A stretch of 64,000 bases of DNA from Gimesia alba (GTDB lineage: Bacteria; Planctomycetota; Planctomycetia; Planctomycetales; Planctomycetaceae), in NCBI RefSeq assembly GCF_007744675.1, contig NZ_CP036269.1:6499046-6563045 (forward strand). Reading direction: 5' to 3'. The translations under genes and the position numbers were made by a program. The notes beneath the pieces were generated by a model. It had not been told where the DNA came from, did not search any database, and saw only the letters and a program-made list of their open reading frames with translations. Of this stretch, positions 36,359-45,727 are shown one piece after another (position 1 is the first letter of the stretch; every line of letters starts with the position of its first letter).

Positions 36359-39300
36359 TCAGGGGCCGCCGACTACTTTGAAGCGGCCCTCTGGTTGCCT
36401 GTCTGCTTTCTGGAATTCAACTCGCAGATCAAGATCACCGCGATCGTTCCGGTCAATTTCAAACGTCAATTGAGTGCGACCGCTGGGCAGCAACAATAGC
36501 GTCGATTTCTTTAACGAAATCGACGTTTCGTTCTGCCAGACCTTCAAGCCTTTGATTGAGTTAATCTCCATCTGCACATAGCCCGGCTGATTGACATCCA
36601 CGAACGCGATCGCACGGGTCAACGGCTTCTGCAGATTCAAATCACTGGCCGGCAACGTCCCATTCACCATGCTGTAAGCCGCCGTCGTGGATTGTTCCAG
36701 TGATTTAAAGTTCGCCAGATCCTCTGACGTCAATGGTGCCTCGGCCCCACTTAACCGCCAGCGCCGGACCACCTGAGCCACACTCGTTGCATAAGGTCCG
36801 GGGCGACCGAGTTCTGTCACAAACTTCACCAGATCCAGAAACTCCTGCCGACTCTTCAATTTACTGGCCAGTCCCTGAGGCATCAGTGAAGGCAGCTTCT
36901 TCGTAAAATCAATCTGATCCGCTGGAATCGTCACCACTTTCCCCTGCTGAGCCGCGTCTTTGAGAACCACTTTCTGATCGTCCTGCACCACCAGAATCCC
37001 ATTGAACACGCGGCCCTCATCCGTCACGACCATCATGCTCTCGTAAAATTCCTTGATCACCTTGGACGGCCGCAGAAAGGAATCGACAATATAATCGGGA
37101 GGCGAACTGGAACCGATGGCAGCCAGATCGGGGCCGAGAACCGGTCCCGCATTCGAAATACTGTGGCACTTCATACAGGCCAGTTCTGCTCTGCGGAAAA
37201 TCTGCTCGCCGCGTGCGGCGTCTCCTTGTTCGCGGACTGCTGTCGCCAGTTCCAACACATTCTCTTTGAGCAATTGTGCTTCCAGTGAATCCTGCATGAC
37301 TGTGCCACCAAAGGCGGTAATCAAAGCCTGATTCGTTTCTCCTGTTTCAATCAGGTACTGTCGGATTTGCTCTGCCATGCGGGGATGAATCGACGCCGCT
37401 TTCAACTGGTCGGCCAGAATTTCCGATCCCCCCTTGCGTTTTGTAAATGCGAGCAAGAACCAGGCGGGGTCGGTGCCTTTCGGATCTTGATTCAATATTT
37501 CGAGCGTCAATAAGGCTGCCTGCTTCATGTCATGTGCGGCCAGACCATAGACGCCTAATAAGCGTTGCGAAATCGGCTTTTTCGATTTCGCCAGTCCGTT
37601 CAAAAATTTGAGCGAAGCTGCATCACCAAGCATGCCCAGTGATTCCGCCGCCAACTGTTTGACTTCCGGGTCTGTGTCCGGTGCGGTAATTTGACGTTGC
37701 AGCCGCCGACCTTCGCGCGTCAGTTTCCAGGAACCGACTAAGCGGGCGACCGACTTTTGTACCGGCAGCCCCGGCACCACCGCAGACCGGCTGAGCATTG
37801 AGCCAATGTTGCCTTTAGGAATCACACCACGCTCGCGGGCGGCACGGTCCAGAGCATCCAGCAGAATGCTCAGCGCTTCCGGCGAAATCCCTTTGCCTCC
37901 CTGCGTTTTATACTCGCGGGTGACTTCGACCAGACTCAACACCAGCGGCTCCAGCTGATTAGCGTTCGCTTTTTCCGCAACGACCTGGGCCGGGCCTTTC
38001 AGCAATTCCGCATCAATGCTGCCCGCGTTTAACAAATCGATTATCACATCGATCGATTCATTCGAAAGCAGGTTCGCCAGCGCGTAGTTTTTGTGATCTG
38101 TTTTCTCGAATTTCACTTTGCCCTGTTGCAGTGGTTTGACCCAATGTTCCTGCAAACCGTCGATCGTCAATTTCAGTGCATGTTCCAGATACCGGTCCAT
38201 CGGCGCATCAATGGCTTTGACGGCGATCGTCACCGAACGCGGATCGGGAATGTAGCCCGCTGTTAGAACGGCTTCGAGACGGACTCGCGGATGCGGATCG
38301 TGAATGGCCGTCTCCAGTAAGTCCAGCGGATTCTCAATCTGCGGATACCAATAGCGCAATACCCGCAACGCGGCTGCCCGCGCACGGGACTCTTTTGATT
38401 TCAGCACCTCACGCAGCAATGGCTCGTTCACCACGCCGATGGTCTGATAACACCAGAGTGCTTCCAGTTGATGGTGAGCGAAATTCGCTTCCAGCGAGTC
38501 CAGTTTAGCCACCCAACTGTCGAGGGCCTGTTTCGCATCATCCGGATTGGCATCATACAGCACGCGTTTCACCTGCTGCCGGGTAAAACTTTCGGGATCT
38601 TTCAGATGCGGAACCACTTCAGCAAGGGGCACGCCCACTAATTTTGGACGCTCCACCAGCGGACGATCTTTATAGGTCACTCTCCAGACACGACCATGTG
38701 TCGTATCGCGGCGTTCATCGCGGAAACTATGTTGCATGTGGCCGATCAGCGGATTGTACCAGTCCAGAATATACGCTGCGCCATCAGGCCCCGTCTTCAA
38801 GTCCACAGGTCGAAAGTAGGAACTGCTGGATTGAATCAGCGGATCGAGTCCCTTAATCGTATAGCCGGCACCGTCATCAGAAACTTCATACCGGGCGACA
38901 ACGTGTGATTTGTACTGGTTGGTCCAAATCTCGCCTTGCACTTCTGCTGGAAAATGGCGACTGGCAACAAATTCGCCGCCACACTGCTTTGTTCCCTGAC
39001 CGCTGGCATCGTAGCCCAGCTTTGCCCGACTGTTGGCGGTTAAGGGAGCGGTGAAGTAAAGTCGCGGGTTATCGATCACGAAAGACTGCCCCCAGTCATC
39101 AAACATATGCCCCCAGGGATTCGACGCACGATAGTCGGCAAAGACGTTCAACTTGCGGCTGCGGGGATGAAACTGGAACACGCCCCCATTCTCCAGTCGC
39201 ACAGTCCCGTAGGGTGTTTCCACCTGCGAATGCATGAACGTCCCTTCCTGGAAGTAGATCCAGCCTCCCGGCCCCCAGCGCCAGGCGCTGATCGAATGGT

Positions 39301-40609
39301 GGTTGTCTTCCGTCGCAAAACCGGTGAGCACCACTTCACGGTGGTCGGCTTTCCCATCGCCGTCGGTATCTTTCAGAAAGAGCAGATCCGGCGCATTCGC
39401 CACATACACGCCGCCGTCTCCGAGTTCCAAACCTGTGGGCACATACAGACCATCTGCAAACACGGTCGATTTATCGGCCCGGCCATCGTGGTCTGTATCT
39501 TCCAGAATCACAATCTGATCGTTTGGTTTTTCACCCGGCGAGACCTGGGGATACGAGGTCGAACAAATCACCCACAGTCGCCCCTGCGGATCCCAGGTCA
39601 TATGAATCGGATTGACCAGCATCGGTTCCGCAGCAAACAGGTTCACTTCATAACCGGGCAACATCGTAAACGTTTTTCGCTCGACTTCGGGCGAATGATC
39701 CTGCGTGAGTTCGAACGGTCGTTTCAAATTGGGCGCCGAATTCGCGACTGCCATCCGCTCGGGGGTTGTTCCCACCGGTTTTTCCAGACACCAGTGAACG
39801 CCATTAACCAGCAGGCGGTTGACCGCATCCAGCTTAAACGAGTCTTCATGCCCCAACGTGCTCGTAAACACGCGGCTGCCCCATTCGTTCTTCCAGGTCC
39901 AGGCGACAGGCCAACTCATTTCGGCTGTGAGCTCATGCGTTCCGAACTGATTCTTGATGAGCCCCGTCCGCTTTGACTTCCCGGTACCGTTTAATAACGG
40001 CGTTGCATCGGCGGGAATCTTTGTTTTGTATAACGTACCCGGATCGATAAATTTTGCAGCCACGCCGTTCAGAATTTCGTGATTCCGATGCGCGGGCACA
40101 TGTTCCACAACCGTCTCACTGGAAAGGTGCAGGAAATATTCCGAACCCAAAACCCGCTTACCAAACCCCCGATTCCATTCCGAGAGCGGATGACCGTTTT
40201 CATAATCAAAGGCATGCGTACTGGTGCGCAAGCCGATCACCGGTTTCCCTGATTCAATATAGTTTAGAATGTGAGTAAACTGCTTTGGCGGTAGTTGCAG
40301 AAACCGCATATAAAACACCGCCAGATCCGCCTGCGCAAGCACTTCCAGGCCGGGCAGTCCCACCCCGTTCTGATTCCGCTCCGGATTTCCTTCGGGGAGA
40401 ATCACTGTTGTTTTAAAGCCATACTGCTCTAAGCGTTTTGCGAAAGCGGGAATCGTCTTCTGAGGTGAATAATGTGTCGTCCCCACCACGAATACCACGT
40501 GTGGTTTCTCTTCCTGTTCGGCGGCAAGACTTTGATGCGCTGACAGAAACAGGCCACAGCAAACGGAGAGCACCAGAGGGCATTTCAGGAACGTTAGAGA
40601 CTTAAACAT
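36359..40609 (-). CDS. ThuA / propeller dehydrogenase / HEAT / cytochrome c fusion
   Basis: 1416 residues. Signal peptide; ThuA-like glutamine-amidotransferase-fold domain (about 37-270; GLRTSTHAFDY); a PVC-type membrane-bound dehydrogenase propeller (~300-640; DPQGRLWVICSTSYPQ, DTDHDGRADKSTVF, LDWYNPLIGHMQ); helical HEAT-like repeats (~650-1060); a cytochrome c domain with CMKCH at ~1144; and a ~130-residue beta-rich tail. Likely a periplasmic sugar dehydrogenase that passes electrons through its own haem. Start at ATG 40609, after AAGAG on the minus strand; the TTG at 40615 is less likely. It is followed by the SGNH gene on the same strand, upstream. Confidence 0.94.
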   Translation of the reverse strand: MFKSLTFLKCPLVLSVCCGLFLSAHQSLAAEQEEKPHVVFVVGTTHYSPQKTIPAFAKRLEQYGFKTTVILPEGNPERNQNGVGLPGLEVLAQADLAVFYMRFLQLPPKQFTHILNYIESGKPVIGLRTSTHAFDYENGHPLSEWNRGFGKRVLGSEYFLHLSSETVVEHVPAHRNHEILNGVAAKFIDPGTLYKTKIPADATPLLNGTGKSKRTGLIKNQFGTHELTAEMSWPVAWTWKNEWGSRVFTSTLGHEDSFKLDAVNRLLVNGVHWCLEKPVGTTPERMAVANSAPNLKRPFELTQDHSPEVERKTFTMLPGYEVNLFAAEPMLVNPIHMTWDPQGRLWVICSTSYPQVSPGEKPNDQIVILEDTDHDGRADKSTVFADGLYVPTGLELGDGGVYVANAPDLLFLKDTDGDGKADHREVVLTGFATEDNHHSISAWRWGPGGWIYFQEGTFMHSQVETPYGTVRLENGGVFQFHPRSRKLNVFADYRASNPWGHMFDDWGQSFVIDNPRLYFTAPLTANSRAKLGYDASGQGTKQCGGEFVASRHFPAEVQGEIWTNQYKSHVVARYEVSDDGAGYTIKGLDPLIQSSSSYFRPVDLKTGPDGAAYILDWYNPLIGHMQHSFRDERRDTTHGRVWRVTYKDRPLVERPKLVGVPLAEVVPHLKDPESFTRQQVKRVLYDANPDDAKQALDSWVAKLDSLEANFAHHQLEALWCYQTIGVVNEPLLREVLKSKESRARAAALRVLRYWYPQIENPLDLLETAIHDPHPRVRLEAVLTAGYIPDPRSVTIAVKAIDAPMDRYLEHALKLTIDGLQEHWVKPLQQGKVKFEKTDHKNYALANLLSNESIDVIIDLLNAGSIDAELLKGPAQVVAEKANANQLEPLVLSLVEVTREYKTQGGKGISPEALSILLDALDRAARERGVIPKGNIGSMLSRSAVVPGLPVQKSVARLVGSWKLTREGRRLQRQITAPDTDPEVKQLAAESLGMLGDAASLKFLNGLAKSKKPISQRLLGVYGLAAHDMKQAALLTLEILNQDPKGTDPAWFLLAFTKRKGGSEILADQLKAASIHPRMAEQIRQYLIETGETNQALITAFGGTVMQDSLEAQLLKENVLELATAVREQGDAARGEQIFRRAELACMKCHSISNAGPVLGPDLAAIGSSSPPDYIVDSFLRPSKVIKEFYESMMVVTDEGRVFNGILVVQDDQKVVLKDAAQQGKVVTIPADQIDFTKKLPSLMPQGLASKLKSRQEFLDLVKFVTELGRPGPYATSVAQVVRRWRLSGAEAPLTSEDLANFKSLEQSTTAAYSMVNGTLPASDLNLQKPLTRAIAFVDVNQPGYVQMEINSIKGLKVWQNETSISLKKSTLLLLPSGRTQLTFEIDRNDRGDLDLRVEFQKADRQPEGRFKVVGGP

Positions 40610-40690
40610 AATCAACTCTTATGATAAAAGGTTTTGTGAACCGTGATTCACCAAAGCATATGAAATCAATCGCGTCAGGAAGCGGGGGCC

Positions 40691-41962
40691 TTATTCAATA
40701 CGCACCAGTTGCCAGCGCGTTTCTTTCTGTGGCCGGGCCTGACTTCCGATTTTGGACTCGCGTCCCTCGATCAATGCGGCAAAGGTCAACATCTCGGGAG
40801 GAAATGAGACCGCGCCAAAGGGCTTGGTACGACGGCCGAAAATATATTCAGCGTTATGCGCGCGATAGACATAGAAAAACAGTTCGTTCTTTCGGTCGAT
40901 GTGCGACCGGAGTTCATTCACCTGCGCCTGTGCAGGCAGGTTCTGCAAATACAGGCCGCGACCCCAGTCGGCTGCGCTGGCTTCGGTAATCGTTGTCCCG
41001 TTGACCAGCAGACGATACTTGCCGTCCGGTAAATGTTTGACGGCCAGCCGCGGTTGAGCCGCCTGCAAGTCACTGTCCACAATCGCCGATTCCGGAGCCG
41101 CAGGAATTGGCAGGACACTTGCTTTGAAGGTAAACTGAATTCGCTCTGGCTCGAATGTCTGCTGAGAGATTGTGGCATTCGTGGCAGCGACTGTTTTGGC
41201 TTGCATATCGGCCAGCAACTGGGGACTCTGAATTTTCTTTCCCAACAGTTTACCAGCAATGAATTGACTGACCGCCCAGTAGCCGTACTCATTCAGATGG
41301 ATGCCATTGCGGGTCAGCTTCTGCGAAGGATTTTGAGCCATCCGTTTTCTGGTCTCTGTGAAGAGGTCCACGAAAGGTACCCGATGTTTTTCTGCGATCA
41401 CTTGCATTGCCCGTGTATACTCTGACAAACTCTGATTATGTGCCGCGGGGTCGGGAAAGGGCGGGCCCATGTTTTCGTGCGCGATCGGGGAAATCATGAC
41501 CACCCGCGGTGCAGAAACGCCGTTATATTTTTGAGAGGCCAGATGCTTGAGAAACTGTTCCCAGTGTTCCGTATACGCTTTTAAACCTGCCTGCCCGTCG
41601 AACGATTCATTCATGCCGAAACAGGCGATAATCACATCGGCTTTCTGCTGCTTCAAATGATCATCGAGTGAACCAAAATTGAGTGGTCGCGGCTGCAGTT
41701 TCAGCGTATCCCCCGACCAGGCCAGATTGCGAAACGTGAGTCCTTTGACATCCGCCTGCGACGTCAACAGAGTTTCCAGATAGTTATACAGTCGCATTTG
41801 ATCGGCGAACGTATTCCCGATCAGGACAATCCGATCTCCTTCTTTCAAAACCAGTTGATGCGCTGAGGACGCACTTTGGCGCGTGTCTGCTGCAAAACCT
41901 GTGGACAGGAAACTGCTGCAGACAACCAGCATGAAACTCAACATTAGAAACGAGGCTCGCAT
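40691..41962 (-). CDS. SGNH/GDSL-like hydrolase with an altered nucleophile block
   Basis: 423 residues. Signal peptide (MLSFMLVVCSSFLSTGFA), then GDRIVLIGNTFADQM in place of a GDS nucleophile block, an asparagine block FGMNESF, and the C-terminal NGIHLNEYGYW, which holds the catalytic His. A beta-rich extension follows. The block I serine is not visible: IGNTF is shared with other planctomycete relatives. Activity is therefore uncertain. ATG 41962 has AGGA upstream; the open frame runs to 42121 but that part has no start signal. Upstream of, and on the same strand as, the ThuA-cytochrome gene. Confidence 0.85.
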   Translation of the reverse strand: MRASFLMLSFMLVVCSSFLSTGFAADTRQSASSAHQLVLKEGDRIVLIGNTFADQMRLYNYLETLLTSQADVKGLTFRNLAWSGDTLKLQPRPLNFGSLDDHLKQQKADVIIACFGMNESFDGQAGLKAYTEHWEQFLKHLASQKYNGVSAPRVVMISPIAHENMGPPFPDPAAHNQSLSEYTRAMQVIAEKHRVPFVDLFTETRKRMAQNPSQKLTRNGIHLNEYGYWAVSQFIAGKLLGKKIQSPQLLADMQAKTVAATNATISQQTFEPERIQFTFKASVLPIPAAPESAIVDSDLQAAQPRLAVKHLPDGKYRLLVNGTTITEASAADWGRGLYLQNLPAQAQVNELRSHIDRKNELFFYVYRAHNAEYIFGRRTKPFGAVSFPPEMLTFAALIEGRESKIGSQARPQKETRWQLVRIE

Positions 41963-42167
41963 AAAATCCGATCCTGAGTAGAAATCTGAGAAAAGTGACT
42001 GTACCTGCACTCCATTATGAGAGTAACAGCAGGCAAAGAAAAGTCCGCTTTGCACAGAGAAACGAACAGTCTGGCGTTTTCTTGCCTGATTCTGATTGAA
42101 TTGATGCCCCCTCGGCTGCACAATACAAGAGCCTCTTTTCTTGTTCCTTTAAACAGCAGGAGTCAAT

Positions 42168-43109
42168 ATGCCCACTGCATCTCTCCAACACCGACGTCAT
42201 TTTCTGAACACCGTTTTTCAAGGCTGCGCAGCCGGTTCCCTGTTTCCCGCTTTTTCGACGCTTCTGGCTGACGAACGTTCTCAGTCAACACGTCAGATTC
42301 CCGCGGTTCCCGGCAAGCTCTCGATCCACCTGAGAAAACGGACCGCCAAAGCACCTTTGAAAGCAGTCAACGAAACGGCGGAATGGGACGCTTCAGAAAC
42401 CGCCATCATCATCTGCGACATGTGGGCCGACCATCCCTGTAAGCTGGCTGCGCAGCGCGTGGACCGGATGGCACCGAGAATGAATCAGGTGATCTCTAAA
42501 GCCCGCGATCAGGGTGTCGCCATTATCCACGCTCCCAGTGGCGGGATTCAATTGTACGAAGAGACACCGTTTCGCAAACGGATCAAAGAGGCCAAACCAT
42601 CGAAGCCCCCCGTTCCGATTCAAGGCTGGTGTTACCTGAACCCGGAGAAAGAGCCGCCGCTGCCTGTGGATGACACAGTAAAACGTTCCACGGAATCGAG
42701 TCTGCGAGGCTGTGATGATCCGATTGCCGATTACAAAAAGAACACCGACCGCCACGAACACCCGGCGATTAAAATGGTCGGCTACGATGTGGTCAGTGCC
42801 AACGGCCAGGAGATCTATAATTTTCTGGAGCAGGAACAGCGCAAGAACATCGTGCTGATGGGCGTGCATACCAACATGTGCGTTCTGGGACGCCCGTTTG
42901 GAATTCGTCAGATGAGTTATCTGGGAAAGAACGTGGTCCTGTGCCGCGACTTGACCGACGCGCTGTACGATCCCCGCGATCGTCCTTATGTCAGTCATAC
43001 CCGGGGCACCGAAATGATTATCGAACACATCGAAACGCACTGGTGCCCCTCAATCCTGGGCCGGGATCTGACCAAAGTCATTCCAGGCTCGAACAATCCT
43101 GTGTCTTGA
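42168..43109 (+). CDS. Exported isochorismatase-like cysteine hydrolase
   Basis: 313 residues. An N-terminal RRHFLNTVFQGCAAGSLF segment looks like a twin-arginine or lipoprotein export signal. The isochorismatase-like fold has Asp84 in IIICDMW and the nucleophile Cys238 in HTNMCVLGR. A ~60-residue insertion (PIQGWCYLNPEKEPPLP) is typical of planctomycete members. It probably hydrolyses an amide such as an N-carbamoyl or nicotinamide-like substrate, unknown. AGGAG lies upstream of the ATG. Divergent from the SGNH gene. Confidence 0.88.
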   Translation: MPTASLQHRRHFLNTVFQGCAAGSLFPAFSTLLADERSQSTRQIPAVPGKLSIHLRKRTAKAPLKAVNETAEWDASETAIIICDMWADHPCKLAAQRVDRMAPRMNQVISKARDQGVAIIHAPSGGIQLYEETPFRKRIKEAKPSKPPVPIQGWCYLNPEKEPPLPVDDTVKRSTESSLRGCDDPIADYKKNTDRHEHPAIKMVGYDVVSANGQEIYNFLEQEQRKNIVLMGVHTNMCVLGRPFGIRQMSYLGKNVVLCRDLTDALYDPRDRPYVSHTRGTEMIIEHIETHWCPSILGRDLTKVIPGSNNPVS

Positions 43110-43175
43110 GACACGCCATTGTTTATTTCACCAGATCACTTAACACAAAAAGTCCAACGCTCTTTTTAATGTCTT

Positions 43176-43931
43176 ATGAAATCTTTCTATCTCATCTGGT
43201 TATTTGGAATTCTTACGATCTTACTTCAAAGCTGTAGTGGATCAGCGGGTGGGGTGGATGTATGGGAGGCAGTGGAGAAGGATAATCTGAAGGCCATCGA
43301 ACAATATGTCAAAGCGGGCGGAGACGTGAATTGTCAGTCATGGGATGGAGTAACGCCATTACTCTATGCTTTGATCAACAGGAAACGAAAAAGCTATGAG
43401 CAATTACTCAAACTTGGTGCAAACCCTAATATCATCGCTGATAACGTAGCGAGTATGCCCCATTATAATCGTTCAGTTATGACTGATGCTGCTAGTATCA
43501 AAGATACATTCTGGATAAAGCTTGCTCTTGAGCATGGTGGGAATCCGAATCTTCAAATAAAAAGTTCAAATAAAGTACGTAATGGTTCTGTATTTATATA
43601 TGCACTATCAAATGATGCATTTGAAAACATAAAACTGTTAGTAAAGTATAAACTGGATCTCAGCCAGACTGATGAACATGGTAAAACTCCCCTAGTATTG
43701 GCAGCTCATTTTGCTCGATTTGATATCGTCTATTTTCTCTTAGAGGCCGGCGCAAACTACAAACAAAAAGGAACAAAGGATTCTGAATCTTTTATTGAGT
43801 TCATGAGGACAAGGGAACTTGGGGAATATCCAGATGAAGAGACGAATCAATGGCTTGCAAAAGTCTTCGATTGGTTGAAAGCAAGAGGTACCCGCCCTAA
43901 AGCTCAGATGGAAGCTGCCAATCAGTTATAG
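43176..43931 (+). CDS. Ankyrin-repeat lipoprotein
   Basis: 251 residues. Signal peptide ending in the lipobox LLQSC, then four or five ankyrin repeats: DNLKAIEQYVKAGGDVN, GVTPLLYALINRK, LGANPNI, AFENIKLLVKYKLDLS and HGKTPLVLAAHFARFDIVYFLLEAGAN. It should be anchored in the envelope and bind another protein. AT-rich compared with its left neighbours, and repeat B follows it. Similar ankyrin lipoproteins occur as immunity partners of secreted effectors, but no effector is next to this one. Confidence 0.85.
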   Translation: MKSFYLIWLFGILTILLQSCSGSAGGVDVWEAVEKDNLKAIEQYVKAGGDVNCQSWDGVTPLLYALINRKRKSYEQLLKLGANPNIIADNVASMPHYNRSVMTDAASIKDTFWIKLALEHGGNPNLQIKSSNKVRNGSVFIYALSNDAFENIKLLVKYKLDLSQTDEHGKTPLVLAAHFARFDIVYFLLEAGANYKQKGTKDSESFIEFMRTRELGEYPDEETNQWLAKVFDWLKARGTRPKAQMEAANQL

Positions 43932-43976
43932 AAGATGTAAAACAGGTCCAACACTGCTCGTACCCAAGATACTAGC

Positions 43977-44008
43977 GACTCTATAATCAAAGAGTCCTGA
44001 CCCCTTTA
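43977..44008. repeat. Repeat B, inverted partial copy
   Basis: GACTCT - ATAATCAA - AGAGTC, then CTGACCCCTTTA. This is the reverse complement of the loop and one arm of the copy at 15885-15926. It lies between the ankyrin and cupredoxin-like genes. Confidence 0.75.
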
Positions 44009-44048
44009 CAGTACGTCTGAAGTAAAAAATGAATCGCACAAGGAGAAA

Positions 44049-44810
44049 ATGACTGTGAAGGACTTTCAAAAACAAATCACAAAGTACCTGTCTCTGTGCG
44101 GCCTGCTTTTGTTCATAGTGCAGCCACTAGAGGCCACTGAGTGGGGGGATTTATCGGGGCAGTTTATCTATACCGGTAAACCTCCTGCCCCCCACCCCAA
44201 AAAACTTAAAATCCCTCAGAACCAGTCTCTCGTCATTGGAAAAAATGGCGGAATCAAAAATATCTGTTTCTATTTGCGAGAGACATTTTCACAGAACATT
44301 AAAATTCATTCCAGCTATAATCAATTGCCGAAGAAAGTCTTTCTTTCGCACCAGAATTCAATTTATGAACCGCATGTGTCAGGACTCTGGTATGAACGCC
44401 AGCAGCTCATTTGCATTAATAAAGACCCCCATCCGCATCTCATTCAATTCTTCACACTAAGAAATCATTTTCCTGATCGGCTACCAAAAGAAATCAATAA
44501 TCAGAGAACGTTTCGTTTTCACACTCATGAAATTGTTCCAGTGCCAGTCAAATGCAAGATGCATCCCTGGGAGTCAGCATATCTGATGGTCCTCGCCCAT
44601 CCTTACTTCACCTCGACAGACGAAACCGGGGCCTTTACGATCAAGAATTTGCCCGTGGGGGATCATGAGTTTAAAGTCTGGCATGAACAGCTGGGGAATA
44701 TTGAGGCAAAGGATGAATGGAAACGGGGAAGAATTAAAATCAAGATCAAGCCCGGTAAAAATGACCTGGGCGTGATCAAAGTTTCTCCGAAACTGGTAAA
44801 AAAACAGTAA
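44049..44810 (+). CDS. Exported cupredoxin-like / carboxypeptidase-regulatory-like protein
   Basis: 253 residues. Signal peptide, then WGDLSGQFIYTGKPP, a start typical of planctomycete plastocyanin-like proteins. The middle holds a cupredoxin-like copper site (QLICINKDPHPHLIQFF, then CKMHPWESAYLMVLAHPYF) with Cys, His and Met available as ligands. The C-terminus is a transthyretin-like regulatory fold (DETGAFTIKNLPVGDHEFKVWHE). It could carry copper or electrons in the periplasm. ATG 44049 has AGGAG three bases upstream; GTG 44055 has better spacing (about nine). Alone on its strand. Confidence 0.8.
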   Translation: MTVKDFQKQITKYLSLCGLLLFIVQPLEATEWGDLSGQFIYTGKPPAPHPKKLKIPQNQSLVIGKNGGIKNICFYLRETFSQNIKIHSSYNQLPKKVFLSHQNSIYEPHVSGLWYERQQLICINKDPHPHLIQFFTLRNHFPDRLPKEINNQRTFRFHTHEIVPVPVKCKMHPWESAYLMVLAHPYFTSTDETGAFTIKNLPVGDHEFKVWHEQLGNIEAKDEWKRGRIKIKIKPGKNDLGVIKVSPKLVKKQ

Positions 44811-44880
44811 AAGCCAATATATCAGCTAATACTTGCCTACTCCCTTTTCAGAAAAAGCAGCAGAGAGACACCACCTTCAG

Positions 44881-45306
44881 TCACTTCACCAGATCAAAGT
44901 TCACCCTGTTTTCCTCATTCGGTTTGATCGTGGCTTTCAGTCCGGATTTTTTGACATCATTGTATCGCACGGGGATCAGCGAGATACTTCCCATTCCAGA
45001 GGGATCTTTGGGGTCGGGCTTTGTGGCAAAGATCGTGACTTGATTCTCGCCTACGGGGGCGCCGTCCCCTTTGGTGGTCGTCGTGACTTCGACAATCTCG
45101 CCCCCTTTAATCACCCCCGAAGCAGAGCGGCCCGAGGGGGGATGAAAGGCAATCGTCCCTTCTTCAAGGGGCTTGCCATTCCACATCACCAATCCCTGCA
45201 CTGACGCGACTTCGGGAGCGTCGTCCACACCGCCCCCGCAGCCGCAAATTAGAAGACCCGATAACAGTAATACGAAACGCTGTATTTGGTTCGAAAAACC
45301 AGTCAT
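44881..45306 (-). CDS. Second cassette lipoprotein (inverted duplicate)
   Basis: 141 residues; paralogue of 12703-13128. Lipobox LLICGC. The C-terminal part from SGRSASGVIKGGEIVE onward is identical but for one residue (ENRVNF against ENKVNF); the N-terminal part differs at about ten positions. The same strong ribosome site (GAGAGGAG) is kept. The upstream DUF1559 copy is truncated, so this gene may be expressed from a different promoter or be silent. Confidence 0.85.
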   Translation of the reverse strand: MTGFSNQIQRFVLLLSGLLICGCGGGVDDAPEVASVQGLVMWNGKPLEEGTIAFHPPSGRSASGVIKGGEIVEVTTTTKGDGAPVGENQVTIFATKPDPKDPSGMGSISLIPVRYNDVKKSGLKATIKPNEENRVNFDLVK

Positions 45307-45365
45307 GTTGCTCCTCTCAATTTCAAACTCAATCTCGTTGTAGACAGTTTGCAGCAACGGATTGC

Positions 45366-45698
45366 TTAACCGCCAAATCCATCGACCGGATTCCCATCGG
45401 CCTTATCGCCCAGATTCCGGTAAAGATTGCCATCGATGTTTTCGCTCAGAAAATGCACACTGCCGTCGGCCATGGTGAAGAAGGCGCCCCCTTCATGTCG
45501 GCTACGAAAGCCGATACAGGCATTCGCATCGCCTCGGCTGAGGGTACCCGCGATGAACTCTTCATTCCGATAATTGATCGGATGCGCCATCGTGCCCCAA
45601 CTCTGGTAACCCCAGTCCTGCCAGAGACAGAGCGGGCCGACGACTTCACCAATCATGATCGTATTCGTTGTCCCATCGGTCACCTGACTGATTCTGGC
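45366..45698 (-). pseudogene. 5'-truncated DUF1559 gene (inverted duplicate)
   Basis: The last ~110 residues of a DUF1559 protein, from ARISQVTDGTTNTIMIG to VDGFGG, matching the end of 11699-12643. The prepilin leader and first ~200 residues are gone. Similarity stops at 45698 and a repeat B unit begins nine bases further on, so the break lies at or beside the repeat. No start codon other than an internal GTG remains; the C-terminal half is probably not made as a working protein. Confidence 0.9.
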
Positions 45699-45706
45699 AT
45701 ATAAAC

Positions 45707-45726
45707 AAAGAGACCTGACCCCTTTT
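45707..45726. repeat. Repeat B unit at the junction of two gene fragments
   Basis: AAAGAGACCTGACCCCTTTT. To the left lies the truncated DUF1559 gene, to the right the tail of a leucine-rich-repeat gene. The sequence matches the arms of the 15885 copy with one or two changes. Confidence 0.75.
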
Positions 45727-45727
45727 A

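Noticed and set aside
39107-39976. 289-codon plus-strand open frame
   Set aside because: Entirely antisense to the conserved dehydrogenase propeller of the ThuA-cytochrome gene; rich in His/Arg/Pro as expected for a shadow.
43176-44810. Effector-immunity pair (ankyrin lipoprotein + neighbour)
   Set aside because: The neighbour is a cupredoxin-like protein with a repeat between; nothing looks like a toxin.
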